Positions 35,095 to 42,697 of a DNA stretch of 64,000 bases are shown here, one piece after another. How positions within the stretch are numbered: position 1 is the stretch's first letter; every line of letters starts with the position of its first letter. Origin of the DNA: Nitrospirota bacterium. GTDB lineage: Bacteria; Nitrospirota; Thermodesulfovibrionia; UBA6902. The notes beneath the pieces are model-generated. The model had not been told where the DNA came from. It was given only the letters and a program-made list of their open reading frames with translations, and made no database searches. The position numbers and the translations under genes were made by a program. Where the stretch lies: contig JACRHD010000019.1 of NCBI GenBank assembly GCA_016234115.1, positions 62,001-126,000 on the forward strand, given 5' to 3'.

Positions 35095-37125
35095 ATGGAT
35101 AAAAAAGAAATTCATATCCTCCTGATCGACGACAATCCCGGAGACGCCCGGCTGATAGAGGAAATGCTTGAAGAATCGGAGTCGCAGCGCTTTCTTCTCA
35201 TGCACTCGGCCACACTTTCCGACGGCATTGCCGCGCTGTCCCGTAACAGTCATGACGTTGTGCTACTGGACCTCGGGCTCCCCGACGGCAAGGGACTCAA
35301 CTCCATCAGCGAGATCAAAAAGGCGGCCCCAATCACGCCGATCGTGATGCTTACAGGGCTCGATGATGAAAAGACCGCCATATCCTCTCTGTACTTAGGG
35401 GCGCAGGACTACCTGGTCAAAGGACACATAGACACCGGGCTGCTGGTCCGTTCAATCCGTTACGCCATCGGACGCGGACAGGCCGAGGCCCGGCTTCAGA
35501 AAGAACAGCATATGGTCCAGCGCATCGCCGAAGCCACCCCGAGCATTCTCTACATCTTCGACGTTATTGAAAATACCCTTGTCTATGCAAACAAAGGGCT
35601 GGACCTCCTGCTCGGTTATTCCCCTGAAGACCTCCGGCACATGGGGAGCGACCTGCTCCGAAGACTTATCCACCCTGACGACCTGCCTGCCGTTATCGGC
35701 AGCCTTCAAAGCGGGTTGAGGGCAGGCGACGACGACATTATCGGCTCCACCCTCCGGATTAAACACGCATCGGGAGAATGGCGCTGGCTTTATACGAGGA
35801 ATGTCGCTTTCAGCAGAAACAGCGACGGCAGGATAAAGGAAGCCTTGGGCTCTGCCCAGGATATCACGGAACAGAAGGTCGTTGAAGGCGAGCTGATGAG
35901 GCACAGGCAATTCCTCATGGAGCTTGTAGAAGAGCGCACTGGGGAGCTGCAGCAGAGCAATGAAGAGCTGGAGCTTGAGATTGTAGAGCGCAGGAAAGTG
36001 GAAAACGAGCTCATGAAGAATTACGAATCGCTCCAGGCGACAAATGAGCTGCTTGAAAATGTCTTCTCCAACGTCTACATACTGATTGCGTACATGGACG
36101 CTGCTTTCAATTTTATCAAGGTGAACAGTAAATACGCCGAGTCGGACGGCAGAGAGCCGGAATTCTTCGTCGGCAAAAACCATTTCGACCTCTATCCCGA
36201 CAAAGAAAACGAGGAGATTTTCAGAAGGGTCGTCAACACCGGGGAGCCCTACTTCACAAGGGCAAAACCCTTCACCTATTCCGGTCATCCCGATCGCGGG
36301 ATGACGTACTGGGACTGGAGCCTGAAACCCGTCAAAAATACGAAAGGCAGGGTCGCCGGACTCGTCCTCAGCCTGATAGACGTGACCGAAAATATCAACC
36401 TCTATTCGGAGCTGATGCGCGCGGAGCATCTCGCCTCCATCGGCAAACTTGCCGCGGGAGTGGCGCACGAGGTAAATAACCCAATAAACGGCATTATCAA
36501 CTACGCGCAGATCCTGCTCAACAGGTGCGAGGCGGGCGGCAAAGAGTGTGACATCGCGGGCAGGATCATAAAGGAAGGCGACCGCATAGCGGGCATCGTT
36601 AAAAGCCTGCTTTCATTTGCCCGCGGCAGCACGGATGAAAAAAGGTCCGTTCATGTCAATGAGATAATGTCCGATTCGCTCTCTTTGACCGGGGCGCAGA
36701 TAAAAAAGGACGGAATTAATCTCAGGGTCGATATGCCGGAGGGCCTGCCGGTGATTCTTGCCCAGCCCCAGCAAATAGAACAGGTGTTTGTAAACCTTAT
36801 CAGTAATGCCTGCTATGCCCTCAAGAAGAAATATCCCGAAGCGCACAGCGACAAGATACTGAGCATTTCCGCGGAGCCGGCAATGGTCGACAACAAGCCT
36901 CTCGTAAGGATAACATTCCTCGATAACGGCACCGGTGTCCCCGAGGACATCAGGGACAGGATAATGGACCCTTTTTTCACTACCAAATCCGGAGACGGAA
37001 CGGGTCTCGGGCTGAGCATCAGCCACGGCATTATCAAAGATCACGGCGGCGCGATTAAAATAGAGAGCGCCGAAGGGGCCTTCACCAAAATCATCATCGA
37101 CCTGCCTTCAGGCAACAGGCAATAG
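35095..37125 (+). CDS. REC-PAS-PAS-HisKA-HATPase hybrid sensor kinase
   Basis: The protein begins with a receiver (LLIDDNPGDARLI; phospho-Asp in VVLLDLGLPDG) and continues with a PAS fold with PAC motif (HASGEWRWLYTRN), a long coiled coil (about 265-315), a second PAS domain and a NtrB-like kinase core. His lies near 457 in AAGVAHEVNNPINGIINYAQ, and the ATP site is DNGTGVPEDI...GTGLGLSIS. At 676 aa it is soluble. The N-terminal receiver suggests it takes phosphoryl input from a kinase upstream. C-terminal residues overlap a GGCAATA-type repeat arm. Confidence 0.9.
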   Translation: MDKKEIHILLIDDNPGDARLIEEMLEESESQRFLLMHSATLSDGIAALSRNSHDVVLLDLGLPDGKGLNSISEIKKAAPITPIVMLTGLDDEKTAISSLYLGAQDYLVKGHIDTGLLVRSIRYAIGRGQAEARLQKEQHMVQRIAEATPSILYIFDVIENTLVYANKGLDLLLGYSPEDLRHMGSDLLRRLIHPDDLPAVIGSLQSGLRAGDDDIIGSTLRIKHASGEWRWLYTRNVAFSRNSDGRIKEALGSAQDITEQKVVEGELMRHRQFLMELVEERTGELQQSNEELELEIVERRKVENELMKNYESLQATNELLENVFSNVYILIAYMDAAFNFIKVNSKYAESDGREPEFFVGKNHFDLYPDKENEEIFRRVVNTGEPYFTRAKPFTYSGHPDRGMTYWDWSLKPVKNTKGRVAGLVLSLIDVTENINLYSELMRAEHLASIGKLAAGVAHEVNNPINGIINYAQILLNRCEAGGKECDIAGRIIKEGDRIAGIVKSLLSFARGSTDEKRSVHVNEIMSDSLSLTGAQIKKDGINLRVDMPEGLPVILAQPQQIEQVFVNLISNACYALKKKYPEAHSDKILSISAEPAMVDNKPLVRITFLDNGTGVPEDIRDRIMDPFFTTKSGDGTGLGLSISHGIIKDHGGAIKIESAEGAFTKIIIDLPSGNRQ

Positions 37126-37198
37126 GCAAGAGGCTATCGGCTATGGGGAAAACACACCCGGTATCAGTCTTTTCCTATGGCCCATTGCCTATCGCCTT
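37111..37198. repeat. 7-bp-period inverted-arm repeat (GGCAATA / CCTATCG words)
   Basis: The left arm GGCAACA-GGCAATA-GGCAAGA-GGCTATC-GGCTATG overlaps the kinase stop; the right arm is CCTATGG-CCCATTG-CCTATCG-CC. It uses the same word family as the repeat at 27041-27100. Confidence 0.88.
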
Positions 37199-37236
37199 TC
37201 TTTATTTATAAAGAAATTTTATATCCTCATTCTTTC

Positions 37237-37265
37237 TTGACAAACAGGCCGTCAGTAGCTAAAAT
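37237..37265 (+). promoter_or_regulatory. Strong sigma-70 promoter of the sulfur-relay operon
   Basis: TTGACA at 37237-37242, a 17-base spacer, TAAAAT at 37260-37265, about 49 bases before the first gene. Confidence 0.75.
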
Positions 37266-37313
37266 TACAGACCTTATTAACTCCCATTTAATCTAATCAG
37301 GAGGTAAATAAAT

Positions 37314-37610
37314 ATGAAACTGGCTGTCTTTGTGAGTGATTTCAAGCTTGATGTCGATACCCTTGACAGGCTGAAAGCCGATAAGCTCGGCATTATTCTT
37401 GTTCAAAACGGCGTCTATCACGCAACGCTCAAGGAAAACGGGGCCGCTTCGTCCCTGTTGAAAAAATCCGCAACGTTCTATGCCCTTAAAGACGATATCG
37501 AGACAAGGGGTCTGGGCAGCGCGGCAGTTGACGGAAGTGTGAAGACCGTAAGTTACGGCGACATAGTGGACCTTATTTTTAATGATTACGATAAAATCGC
37601 TTGGTTATAG
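37314..37610 (+). CDS. DsrH/TusB-like sulfur relay protein
   Basis: A 98-residue protein with DsrH/TusB features: LGIILVQNGVYHATLKE near residues 28-45, FYALKDDIETRGLG near 60-73 and the terminal DYDKIAWL. It has no cysteine at all, so it cannot carry persulfide and would act structurally in a DsrEFH/TusBCD-like hexamer. AGGAGG lies just upstream. It is the first gene of a compact four-gene run. Confidence 0.82.
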   Translation: MKLAVFVSDFKLDVDTLDRLKADKLGIILVQNGVYHATLKENGAASSLLKKSATFYALKDDIETRGLGSAAVDGSVKTVSYGDIVDLIFNDYDKIAWL

Positions 37611-37622
37611 GAGGAACGAATA

Positions 37623-37982
37623 ATGGCAGTCTTGACAATCGGAATTTTCTCTTCATTAGTAGGTTCGATGACTCCGGACTTTATGTTTAAACTGTCCGAG
37701 GCGGCCCTTGAAAAAGGCCATAAGGTAAACATTTGGGTGTCCGGGAATGCGGTAAGCCTGATCAAGAACCATCAGAAACACCTCAAGGATTACTCAACAG
37801 GCGAAAAACCGCTGGCTGCTCTGATCCAGAAAGGCGTCGAGGTCTGCACCTGCGAGGCCTGCACACTGGCGAGGGGAATTCAGAAGCCGGACGCGGTTGA
37901 AGGCGTTCAGTGGAACGCCATGCACTGGTATCTCGCGAAGGTGCATGGAAGCGACAGAGTATTACATATGGGAGGAGAATAA
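37623..37982 (+). CDS. DsrE/TusD-like sulfurtransferase subunit
   Basis: 119 aa. The segment CEACTLARGI aligns with the active-site Cys region of DsrE (C-x4-L-x-RG), so the persulfide-carrying Cys is present. The N-terminus is a hydrophobic beta strand (AVLTIGIFSSLVGS) typical of the DsrE fold. It starts 12 bases after the DsrH-like gene behind TAGGAGG. Confidence 0.82.
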   Translation: MAVLTIGIFSSLVGSMTPDFMFKLSEAALEKGHKVNIWVSGNAVSLIKNHQKHLKDYSTGEKPLAALIQKGVEVCTCEACTLARGIQKPDAVEGVQWNAMHWYLAKVHGSDRVLHMGGE

Positions 37983-37983
37983 T

Positions 37984-38394
37984 ATGGCTGATATAAAATT
38001 GGCTTTTCTTATACAAAGACCGCCTTATAAAAGTGAAAATCCCAAGCTGGGCCTGACGCATGCCATCTCATATCAAACAGTGGAAATCCTGCTTGAAGAC
38101 GGTGAGACAGTCACCCCTACCGTGTGCGTAGTGGGAGAGGGAGTTTTGGGGTGTGTTAAAGACCAGAAGGCCATGGAGCTGTACGGGATAACAAGCACTG
38201 AGATGCATGTCAAGAGCTGCCTTCTTGTGGATTTGGACGTCCTGGTGTGCAAAGAAGACCTCGCCCGCTTCGGCATTTCCGAGGACATGATGCCGGATGC
38301 GGAAGATATGGGGGCCGACAAAACGATCCAGGTGGTCCCGTATGCCGAGATTCAAAAGGTAATAGAGAACGCTAACCACGTTCTTTTCTTCTAA
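37984..38394 (+). CDS. DsrF/TusC-like sulfur relay subunit
   Basis: 136 aa of DsrE/F-like fold (IKLAFLIQRPPYKSENPKLG; VVGEGVLGCVKDQKAMELYG), completing a three-subunit relay with the two genes before it. It begins one base after the preceding stop codon, with GGAGGA before the ATG at 37984. The order here is H-E-F, whereas dsrEFH in purple sulfur bacteria runs E-F-H. Confidence 0.8.
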   Translation: MADIKLAFLIQRPPYKSENPKLGLTHAISYQTVEILLEDGETVTPTVCVVGEGVLGCVKDQKAMELYGITSTEMHVKSCLLVDLDVLVCKEDLARFGISEDMMPDAEDMGADKTIQVVPYAEIQKVIENANHVLFF

Positions 38395-38425
38395 GAAAAA
38401 AATTTAATTGATATTAGGAGGTAAC

Positions 38426-38677
38426 ATGTCTGATCTTAAATCACAAACACCGACCCAGGTACTCGATGTGTTGGGGCGGGTATGCCCCTACCCCCTGGTC
38501 CTGACGAAAAAGACCATGGAGAAGGCCCCGGCAGGCACGCTTTTGAAAGTCCTCTGTGACGCCCCGGCATCCGCAGAAGACACCATCCCGAAGTATTGTG
38601 AAAAACAGGGCTTCGAGTTCGAATTGATCAAGATCGAAGACAAGGGCCTGTGGGAAATCTTCATCAAGAAGGCTTAA
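38426..38677 (+). CDS. tusA: TusA-family sulfur carrier protein
   Basis: 83 residues with the invariant CPxP motif (LGRVCPYPLVLTKKTM) whose Cys carries persulfide sulfur. It is the fourth gene of the DsrH-E-F operon, followed immediately by a strong terminator. TusA normally hands sulfur to TusBCD/DsrEFH, so the operon is self-consistent for tRNA thiolation or dissimilatory sulfur trafficking. AGGAGG at 38416-38421 supports the ATG at 38426. Confidence 0.93.
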   Translation: MSDLKSQTPTQVLDVLGRVCPYPLVLTKKTMEKAPAGTLLKVLCDAPASAEDTIPKYCEKQGFEFELIKIEDKGLWEIFIKKA

Positions 38678-38710
38678 GAGACGAAATTACTCATTGCGAA
38701 AAGTTAAAAA

Positions 38711-38741
38711 GGCATCCCGATCAACGGGATGCCTTTTTTTT
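38711..38741 (+). terminator. Rho-independent terminator of the sulfur-relay operon
   Basis: A 9-bp stem GGCATCCCG / CGGGATGCC with loop ATCAA, followed by eight T residues. A-rich sequence on the other side makes it bidirectional, also serving the convergent ferredoxin gene. Confidence 0.92.
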
Positions 38742-38760
38742 AATTCGTTATTGCCGTATC

Positions 38761-38946
38761 CTACATTTCTGTTACTGTTATGGCGCTGTTAGGACATGAC
38801 TCCACGCATGTTAAACAGTAAGCGCAATCGGACGCCTGGTGAGGGTCTGATTTTCCATCGCTTATCTGAAAAACTTCAGACGGACACAGATTGACACATT
38901 CCTCACAGCCGTCGCATTTGTCATTATCAACCGTTACTATATACAT
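38761..38946 (-). CDS. 2[4Fe-4S] ferredoxin
   Basis: 61 residues with CDGCEECVNLCP near residues 11-22 and CAYCLTCVESCP near 41-52: two CxxCxxCxxxCP cluster motifs. It is a small soluble low-potential electron carrier, transcribed toward the sulfur-relay operon and sharing its terminator. Upstream is a GGAGGTG ribosome-binding site. Confidence 0.93.
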   Translation of the reverse strand: MYIVTVDNDKCDGCEECVNLCPSEVFQISDGKSDPHQASDCAYCLTCVESCPNSAITVTEM

Positions 38947-39076
38947 TGCTCTTCACCTCCTGTTCATTTAATATCGGCAATTCCCCGAAAACAAAATATG
39001 TTTTTCCTTTGCGTACAAAGGGTATGACCGTTTAAAAGTTAATATACATGATTGATCCTTTAAAAATCTACTAAAT

Positions 39077-39178
39077 CAGAGTTAAGAGTTAAGAGTAATG
39101 AGTAATGAGTAATGAGTTAAGTATAGAATAATTTATAATCCCTGGCACATAACTCTTGACTCTTGACTCCTAACTCTG
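39077..39178. repeat. 7-bp-period inverted-arm repeat (GAGTTAA / CTCTTGA words)
   Basis: The left arm is GAGTTAA-GAGTTAA-GAGTAAT-GAGTAAT-GAGTAAT-GAGTTAA; the right arm, after about 35 bases, is AACTCTTGACTCTTGACTCC. It fills the ferredoxin-glmM spacer. Confidence 0.92.
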
Positions 39179-39183
39179 TCGTT

Positions 39184-40548
39184 TCACGACATATTCTCCT
39201 TAATCACCCCGGCGAGCTCTTCCGCCGCTGCCGTTATGTCGTCCATATTGTCGCCCTCGACCATTACCCTGATCTTCGGCTCCGTCCCGGAGGGCCTGAC
39301 AAGCACCCTGCCGCCTGTGAGCTTTTTCTCCACTTTCTTTATTGCCGACATGACCACGGGGAAGTCTTCTAAGTGTCTGGTCTTCCTGATCGTGACATTG
39401 ATCAGGATCTGGGGGTAAATCGGGACATATGACGCAAGCTCGGAAAGACATTTGTTCCTCCTGCACATGACGGACAATATCTGGAGCGCCGTTATCGGTC
39501 CGTCTCCCGTGGTGTTGCAGTCGAGAAATACAATATGCCCGGATTGCTCGCCCCCGAGGTTGCAGCCCCTTTTCACCATCTCTTCAACCACATATCTGTC
39601 GCCCACCCTGGTCCTGACGATTTTTATTCCAAGGTTCTTTAAAAATATCTCGAAGCCCAGGTTGCTCATCACCGTGGTGACCACCGTATCAGCTTTCAGA
39701 GTTCTGTCTTTCTTCATGTCCGACGCGCAGATCCCCATAATCCTGTCGCCGTCCACTATCTCGCCTTTTTCATCGCAAAGGAGGGTCCTGTCGGCGTCAC
39801 CGTCATGGGCGATACCGATATCCGCCTTATGTTCAAGGACCGCCTTCTGCATGGCCTCCGGATGAGTGGCCCCGCAGGCGGCATTGATATTGGTCCCATC
39901 GGGCTTGTCGTTTATGGATATGACGGTGGCGCCCAGCTCGCTGAGCACGGTCGGGGTGATTTTATATGCCGAGCCGTTGCTGCAGTCGATGACCACCTTC
40001 ATCCCGTCGAGCGTCATCCCCTTCGGAAAGGTGGATTTGACGAATTCAATATATCTTCCCGTCGCGTCATCTATCCTTTTGGCCCTTCCTATCTCGGCCC
40101 CCTCGGGCCTGATGGCTTCAAGGGCCTCGGAGAACATGACCCTCTCTATCTCTTCCTCCGTGCTGTCGGGGAGCTTGAACCCGTCGGAGGAAAAAAACTT
40201 TATGCCGTTGTCGTCATAGGGATTGTGCGAGGCCGAGATGACGATGCCCGCGTCTACCCTCAGGCTGCGCGTCACAAACGCTATTCCGGGGGTAGGCATC
40301 GGCCCTATAAGGACGACATTCATTCCCATGGAACAGATGCCGGAAGTGAGCGCGCTCTCCAGCATGTATCCCGACAGACGCGTGTCCTTGCCGATAAGTA
40401 TCTTGTTGAGGCCGTGCTTTTTCTTGAGCACAAAGGCCGCCGCCCTCCCTACTTCCAGCGCAATCTCACCCGTCATGGGAGGCTGGTTCGCCTTTCCCCT
40501 TATCCCGTCGGTCCCGAACAGCCTCTTTCGTTTTCTGCTATCTGTCAT
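39184..40548 (-). CDS. glmM: Phosphoglucosamine mutase
   Basis: It converts glucosamine-6-P to glucosamine-1-P for peptidoglycan and LPS. FGTDGIRGKAN near the N-terminus, the phospho-Ser motif VISASHNPYDDNGIKF near 100-115, the metal loop DGDADRTLL and the C-terminal phosphate-binding RPSGTEPKIRVMVEG are all intact (454 aa). ATG at 40548 follows AGGGGTAAGAGA; an upstream extension is REP sequence. It is the last gene of the cdaA-cdaR-glmM run. Confidence 0.96.
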   Translation of the reverse strand: MTDSRKRKRLFGTDGIRGKANQPPMTGEIALEVGRAAAFVLKKKHGLNKILIGKDTRLSGYMLESALTSGICSMGMNVVLIGPMPTPGIAFVTRSLRVDAGIVISASHNPYDDNGIKFFSSDGFKLPDSTEEEIERVMFSEALEAIRPEGAEIGRAKRIDDATGRYIEFVKSTFPKGMTLDGMKVVIDCSNGSAYKITPTVLSELGATVISINDKPDGTNINAACGATHPEAMQKAVLEHKADIGIAHDGDADRTLLCDEKGEIVDGDRIMGICASDMKKDRTLKADTVVTTVMSNLGFEIFLKNLGIKIVRTRVGDRYVVEEMVKRGCNLGGEQSGHIVFLDCNTTGDGPITALQILSVMCRRNKCLSELASYVPIYPQILINVTIRKTRHLEDFPVVMSAIKKVEKKLTGGRVLVRPSGTEPKIRVMVEGDNMDDITAAAEELAGVIKENMS

Positions 40549-40617
40549 TCTCTTACCCCTCTTTTTGTATTTACTGGCGCTGCTGCAAAAAACCGCCATA
40601 CCCGAAGTTTTTTTATC

Positions 40618-40715
40618 GGGCATCCACCCTTCGACAGGCTCAGGGTGACAAGCCTGTCATGGCGAGCCTGTCAAACCATGGATTCCCGCTTACTGACTGC
40701 GGGAATGACAACTGA
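40618..40715. repeat. REP-like palindromic units between ybbR/cdaR and glmM
   Basis: CACCCTTCGACAGGCTCAGG, GCGAGCCTGTCAAACCATGG and ATTCCCGC...GCGGGAATGAC, the same words as at 29139-29198 and 20374-20522. Confidence 0.8.
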
Positions 40716-40734
40716 CGTAGCTCTATAAATGAAT

Positions 40735-41379
40735 CTATTTTATCTGTTTCACCAGTATATGTACATCGACCTTCTGAACACTCGTCTTCAACGACGGGTT
40801 CGGAAGGTTCAATTTGGCCTTATACCGCAGGTCCCTGTTCAGTCCGCTTATATCTATCGGCTCCGTCTTCACATTTTGTATCTTCGAAACGATGCTTCGC
40901 GGGCCCTCCAGCACAAGTGTCTCCGGCTCGACCCTGATCTCGAAGATTACATACCCGCGTTCCGGGAGCCCCTCGATAGCGGGCTGGACGAACACGCTTT
41001 TGCTGAATTGTTTCTCGACCGTCAGGCTGATGGTCTGCGGTTCGATGTTTGTTACATTAAGGGGCCTGGGAAGTTTGATATTTTCGGAGGTAAGGGAATA
41101 GAAATTTCTCCCGGTCTTTACGTCCTGCAAATTGATCTCCGCGCTGATATCATCCTGCTTCAGGCCTTTCAGGAGCCGCTCCTGTCCTTCCACATTTATC
41201 CTGACCGTCTTCGGGAAATCGACTACTTCAAGCTCCGGGGGGATGTTTACATACATCACCGGTATATCAATGACTATCCCCGAGCGTCCGCTCAGTATTA
41301 CGAAAAACCAGAGTGTCACGGCAAGTATGAGCGACGCTATTTTCAGGCCGATATTTTTTGTAAGGAAATCTCTTCTCAT
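40735..41379 (-). CDS. cdaR: YbbR-domain protein, CdaA regulator-like
   Basis: 214 aa with one N-terminal membrane helix (IASLILAVTLWFFVIL) and extracytoplasmic YbbR repeats (INVEGQERLLKGL; VQPAIEGLPERGYVI; VLEGPRSIVSKI). In Firmicutes CdaR binds and modulates the diadenylate cyclase CdaA. Its start overlaps the cdaA stop by 4 bases, giving translational coupling. Only about two or three YbbR units are present versus four in Bacillus. Confidence 0.88.
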   Translation of the reverse strand: MRRDFLTKNIGLKIASLILAVTLWFFVILSGRSGIVIDIPVMYVNIPPELEVVDFPKTVRINVEGQERLLKGLKQDDISAEINLQDVKTGRNFYSLTSENIKLPRPLNVTNIEPQTISLTVEKQFSKSVFVQPAIEGLPERGYVIFEIRVEPETLVLEGPRSIVSKIQNVKTEPIDISGLNRDLRYKAKLNLPNPSLKTSVQKVDVHILVKQIK

Positions 41380-42155
41380 TTTTTCGATTCCTGCGGTTTG
41401 ACGAAGTTTTCATTGAGGAAATCCCTCAGGACCGTTATATCGACATTTTTCTGCAGCCGCCCGCCCGACGCGGTCGTGATGCCGCCGGTCTCTTCAGAGA
41501 TTATTATCACCACGGCGTCCGTCTCTTCGGTAAGGCCGATTCCCGCCCGGTGCCTGGTCCCGAAGGCCTTCGATATCTCCGCGCTCAGCGTGAGGGGCAG
41601 GAAACAGCCCGCGGCCACTACACGGTTTCCCCTGATAATAATGGCCCCGTCATGGATCGGCGATGAGGGATGAAAAATGCTCAAAAGGAGCTCGCGCGAG
41701 ACCTTGGCGTCAAGCTGTGTCCCCATCTCGATGAAGTCTTTCAGATCGGTCTCCTTTTCAATAACGATCAGGGCGCCGATCTTCCTGTTGGCAAGGGCCA
41801 CGGAGGCCTTTACTATCTCCTCCAGGGACTTCAGCTCTTCCGCCGTAGTGAGAGAAGGCAGGAAACGGGCCTCCCCCATCTGCGCCAGCGTCTTTCGTAT
41901 CTCGGGCTGAAACAGTATGATGATCGCCAGGACTATCTGCGCCCAGAGGCTCTGGATGATCCAGTCGACCGTATAAAGTCCCGAGTACTTTGAAAGGACA
42001 AACGCTAAAAAAAGGAAGGCCAGACCGGTAAGCATACGGGCCGCCTTTGTGCCCTTCATGATCAGCAGCACCCTGTAGAGTATTACCGACACAAGAAAGA
42101 TATCGAGAACATCCTGCCATCTTATGAGACTGAATATCTTGGCTATCATATTCAT
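41376..42155 (-). CDS. cdaA: Diadenylate cyclase (c-di-AMP synthase)
   Basis: Three N-terminal membrane helices (about residues 14-95) precede a DAC domain with DGAIIIRGNRVVAAGCFLPL (DGA motif) and GTRHRAGIG (RHR motif), both needed for c-di-AMP synthesis. 259 aa, usual for CdaA. The cdaA-cdaR-glmM order is the conserved Gram-positive arrangement linking c-di-AMP to cell-wall precursor supply; here it occurs in an apparently Gram-negative genome. Confidence 0.95.
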   Translation of the reverse strand: MNMIAKIFSLIRWQDVLDIFLVSVILYRVLLIMKGTKAARMLTGLAFLFLAFVLSKYSGLYTVDWIIQSLWAQIVLAIIILFQPEIRKTLAQMGEARFLPSLTTAEELKSLEEIVKASVALANRKIGALIVIEKETDLKDFIEMGTQLDAKVSRELLLSIFHPSSPIHDGAIIIRGNRVVAAGCFLPLTLSAEISKAFGTRHRAGIGLTEETDAVVIIISEETGGITTASGGRLQKNVDITVLRDFLNENFVKPQESKK

Positions 42156-42697
42156 AACGGATTATTTGCTTATCCCCGGTCCTTCAGGACCCTGTATTTT
42201 ACCAATTTCGACGTCCGCGCTGTAAATTGCGTCCGCCTGAAACAGGGCCCTTGGGCCCGTATCATTTATGGAAAGTATTTTAGCAGAACAGGGATGATTT
42301 TTTGGGGCAATTATTTTCACAGCGGGCCGGCCGCCGTCATTGCCGGCCGGATGAGCAGGTCCTTCGCTCCCGGGCACTTTCAAAAGCGCCCTCTTTTCCC
42401 GAAGACAAATCGATCTTCATGAATCAAGAGGTCGAGTGACGGTGTATGATTTGAGTCATACCATAATTCATTTTCTTCTGCAAGAATGTAAGAGGATTCA
42501 GTTTCTTGCCGAATCTTAGATCTAAGAGAAAAGCTGTTCAATAATGCGGAGGGATTAATATCCTCCGGTGCGGTCGGCCTGCGACTCGTCGAGGTTGAAC
42601 AACCTCCCGGCCGCTGCGACTCTTGTCAGTTTTATGTCCGCAAGAAAAATTTCCAGGCAGCGCAAAATTAATTTAACCAATCTCAAGGAGGAAAGTA
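42156..42697. other. 542-base non-coding region with several hairpins
   Basis: Near cdaA it holds small GC-rich hairpins (GGTCC-TTCA-GGACC at about 42180; CCGGCCG...CGGCCGG at about 42330). Toward the cytochrome gene it has the palindrome TCTTAGATCTAAGA (about 42513-42526), GGAGG-GATTAATAT-CCTCC (about 42548-42566), and GAGGTTG-AA-CAACCTC (about 42590-42605) flanked by GGTCGGCC/CGGCCG and CGAC repeats. No known riboswitch consensus was recognised. A structured leader for the cytochrome gene is possible. GGAGG lies just before 42698. Confidence 0.45.

Noticed and set aside
35452-36468. 338-aa open frame on the minus strand
   Set aside because: Antisense to the REC-PAS kinase gene, no family signature, no ribosome-binding site.
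42500-42697. c-di-GMP (GEMM) riboswitch before the cytochrome
   Set aside because: The invariant GGACGCAAAGCC-like block was not found.
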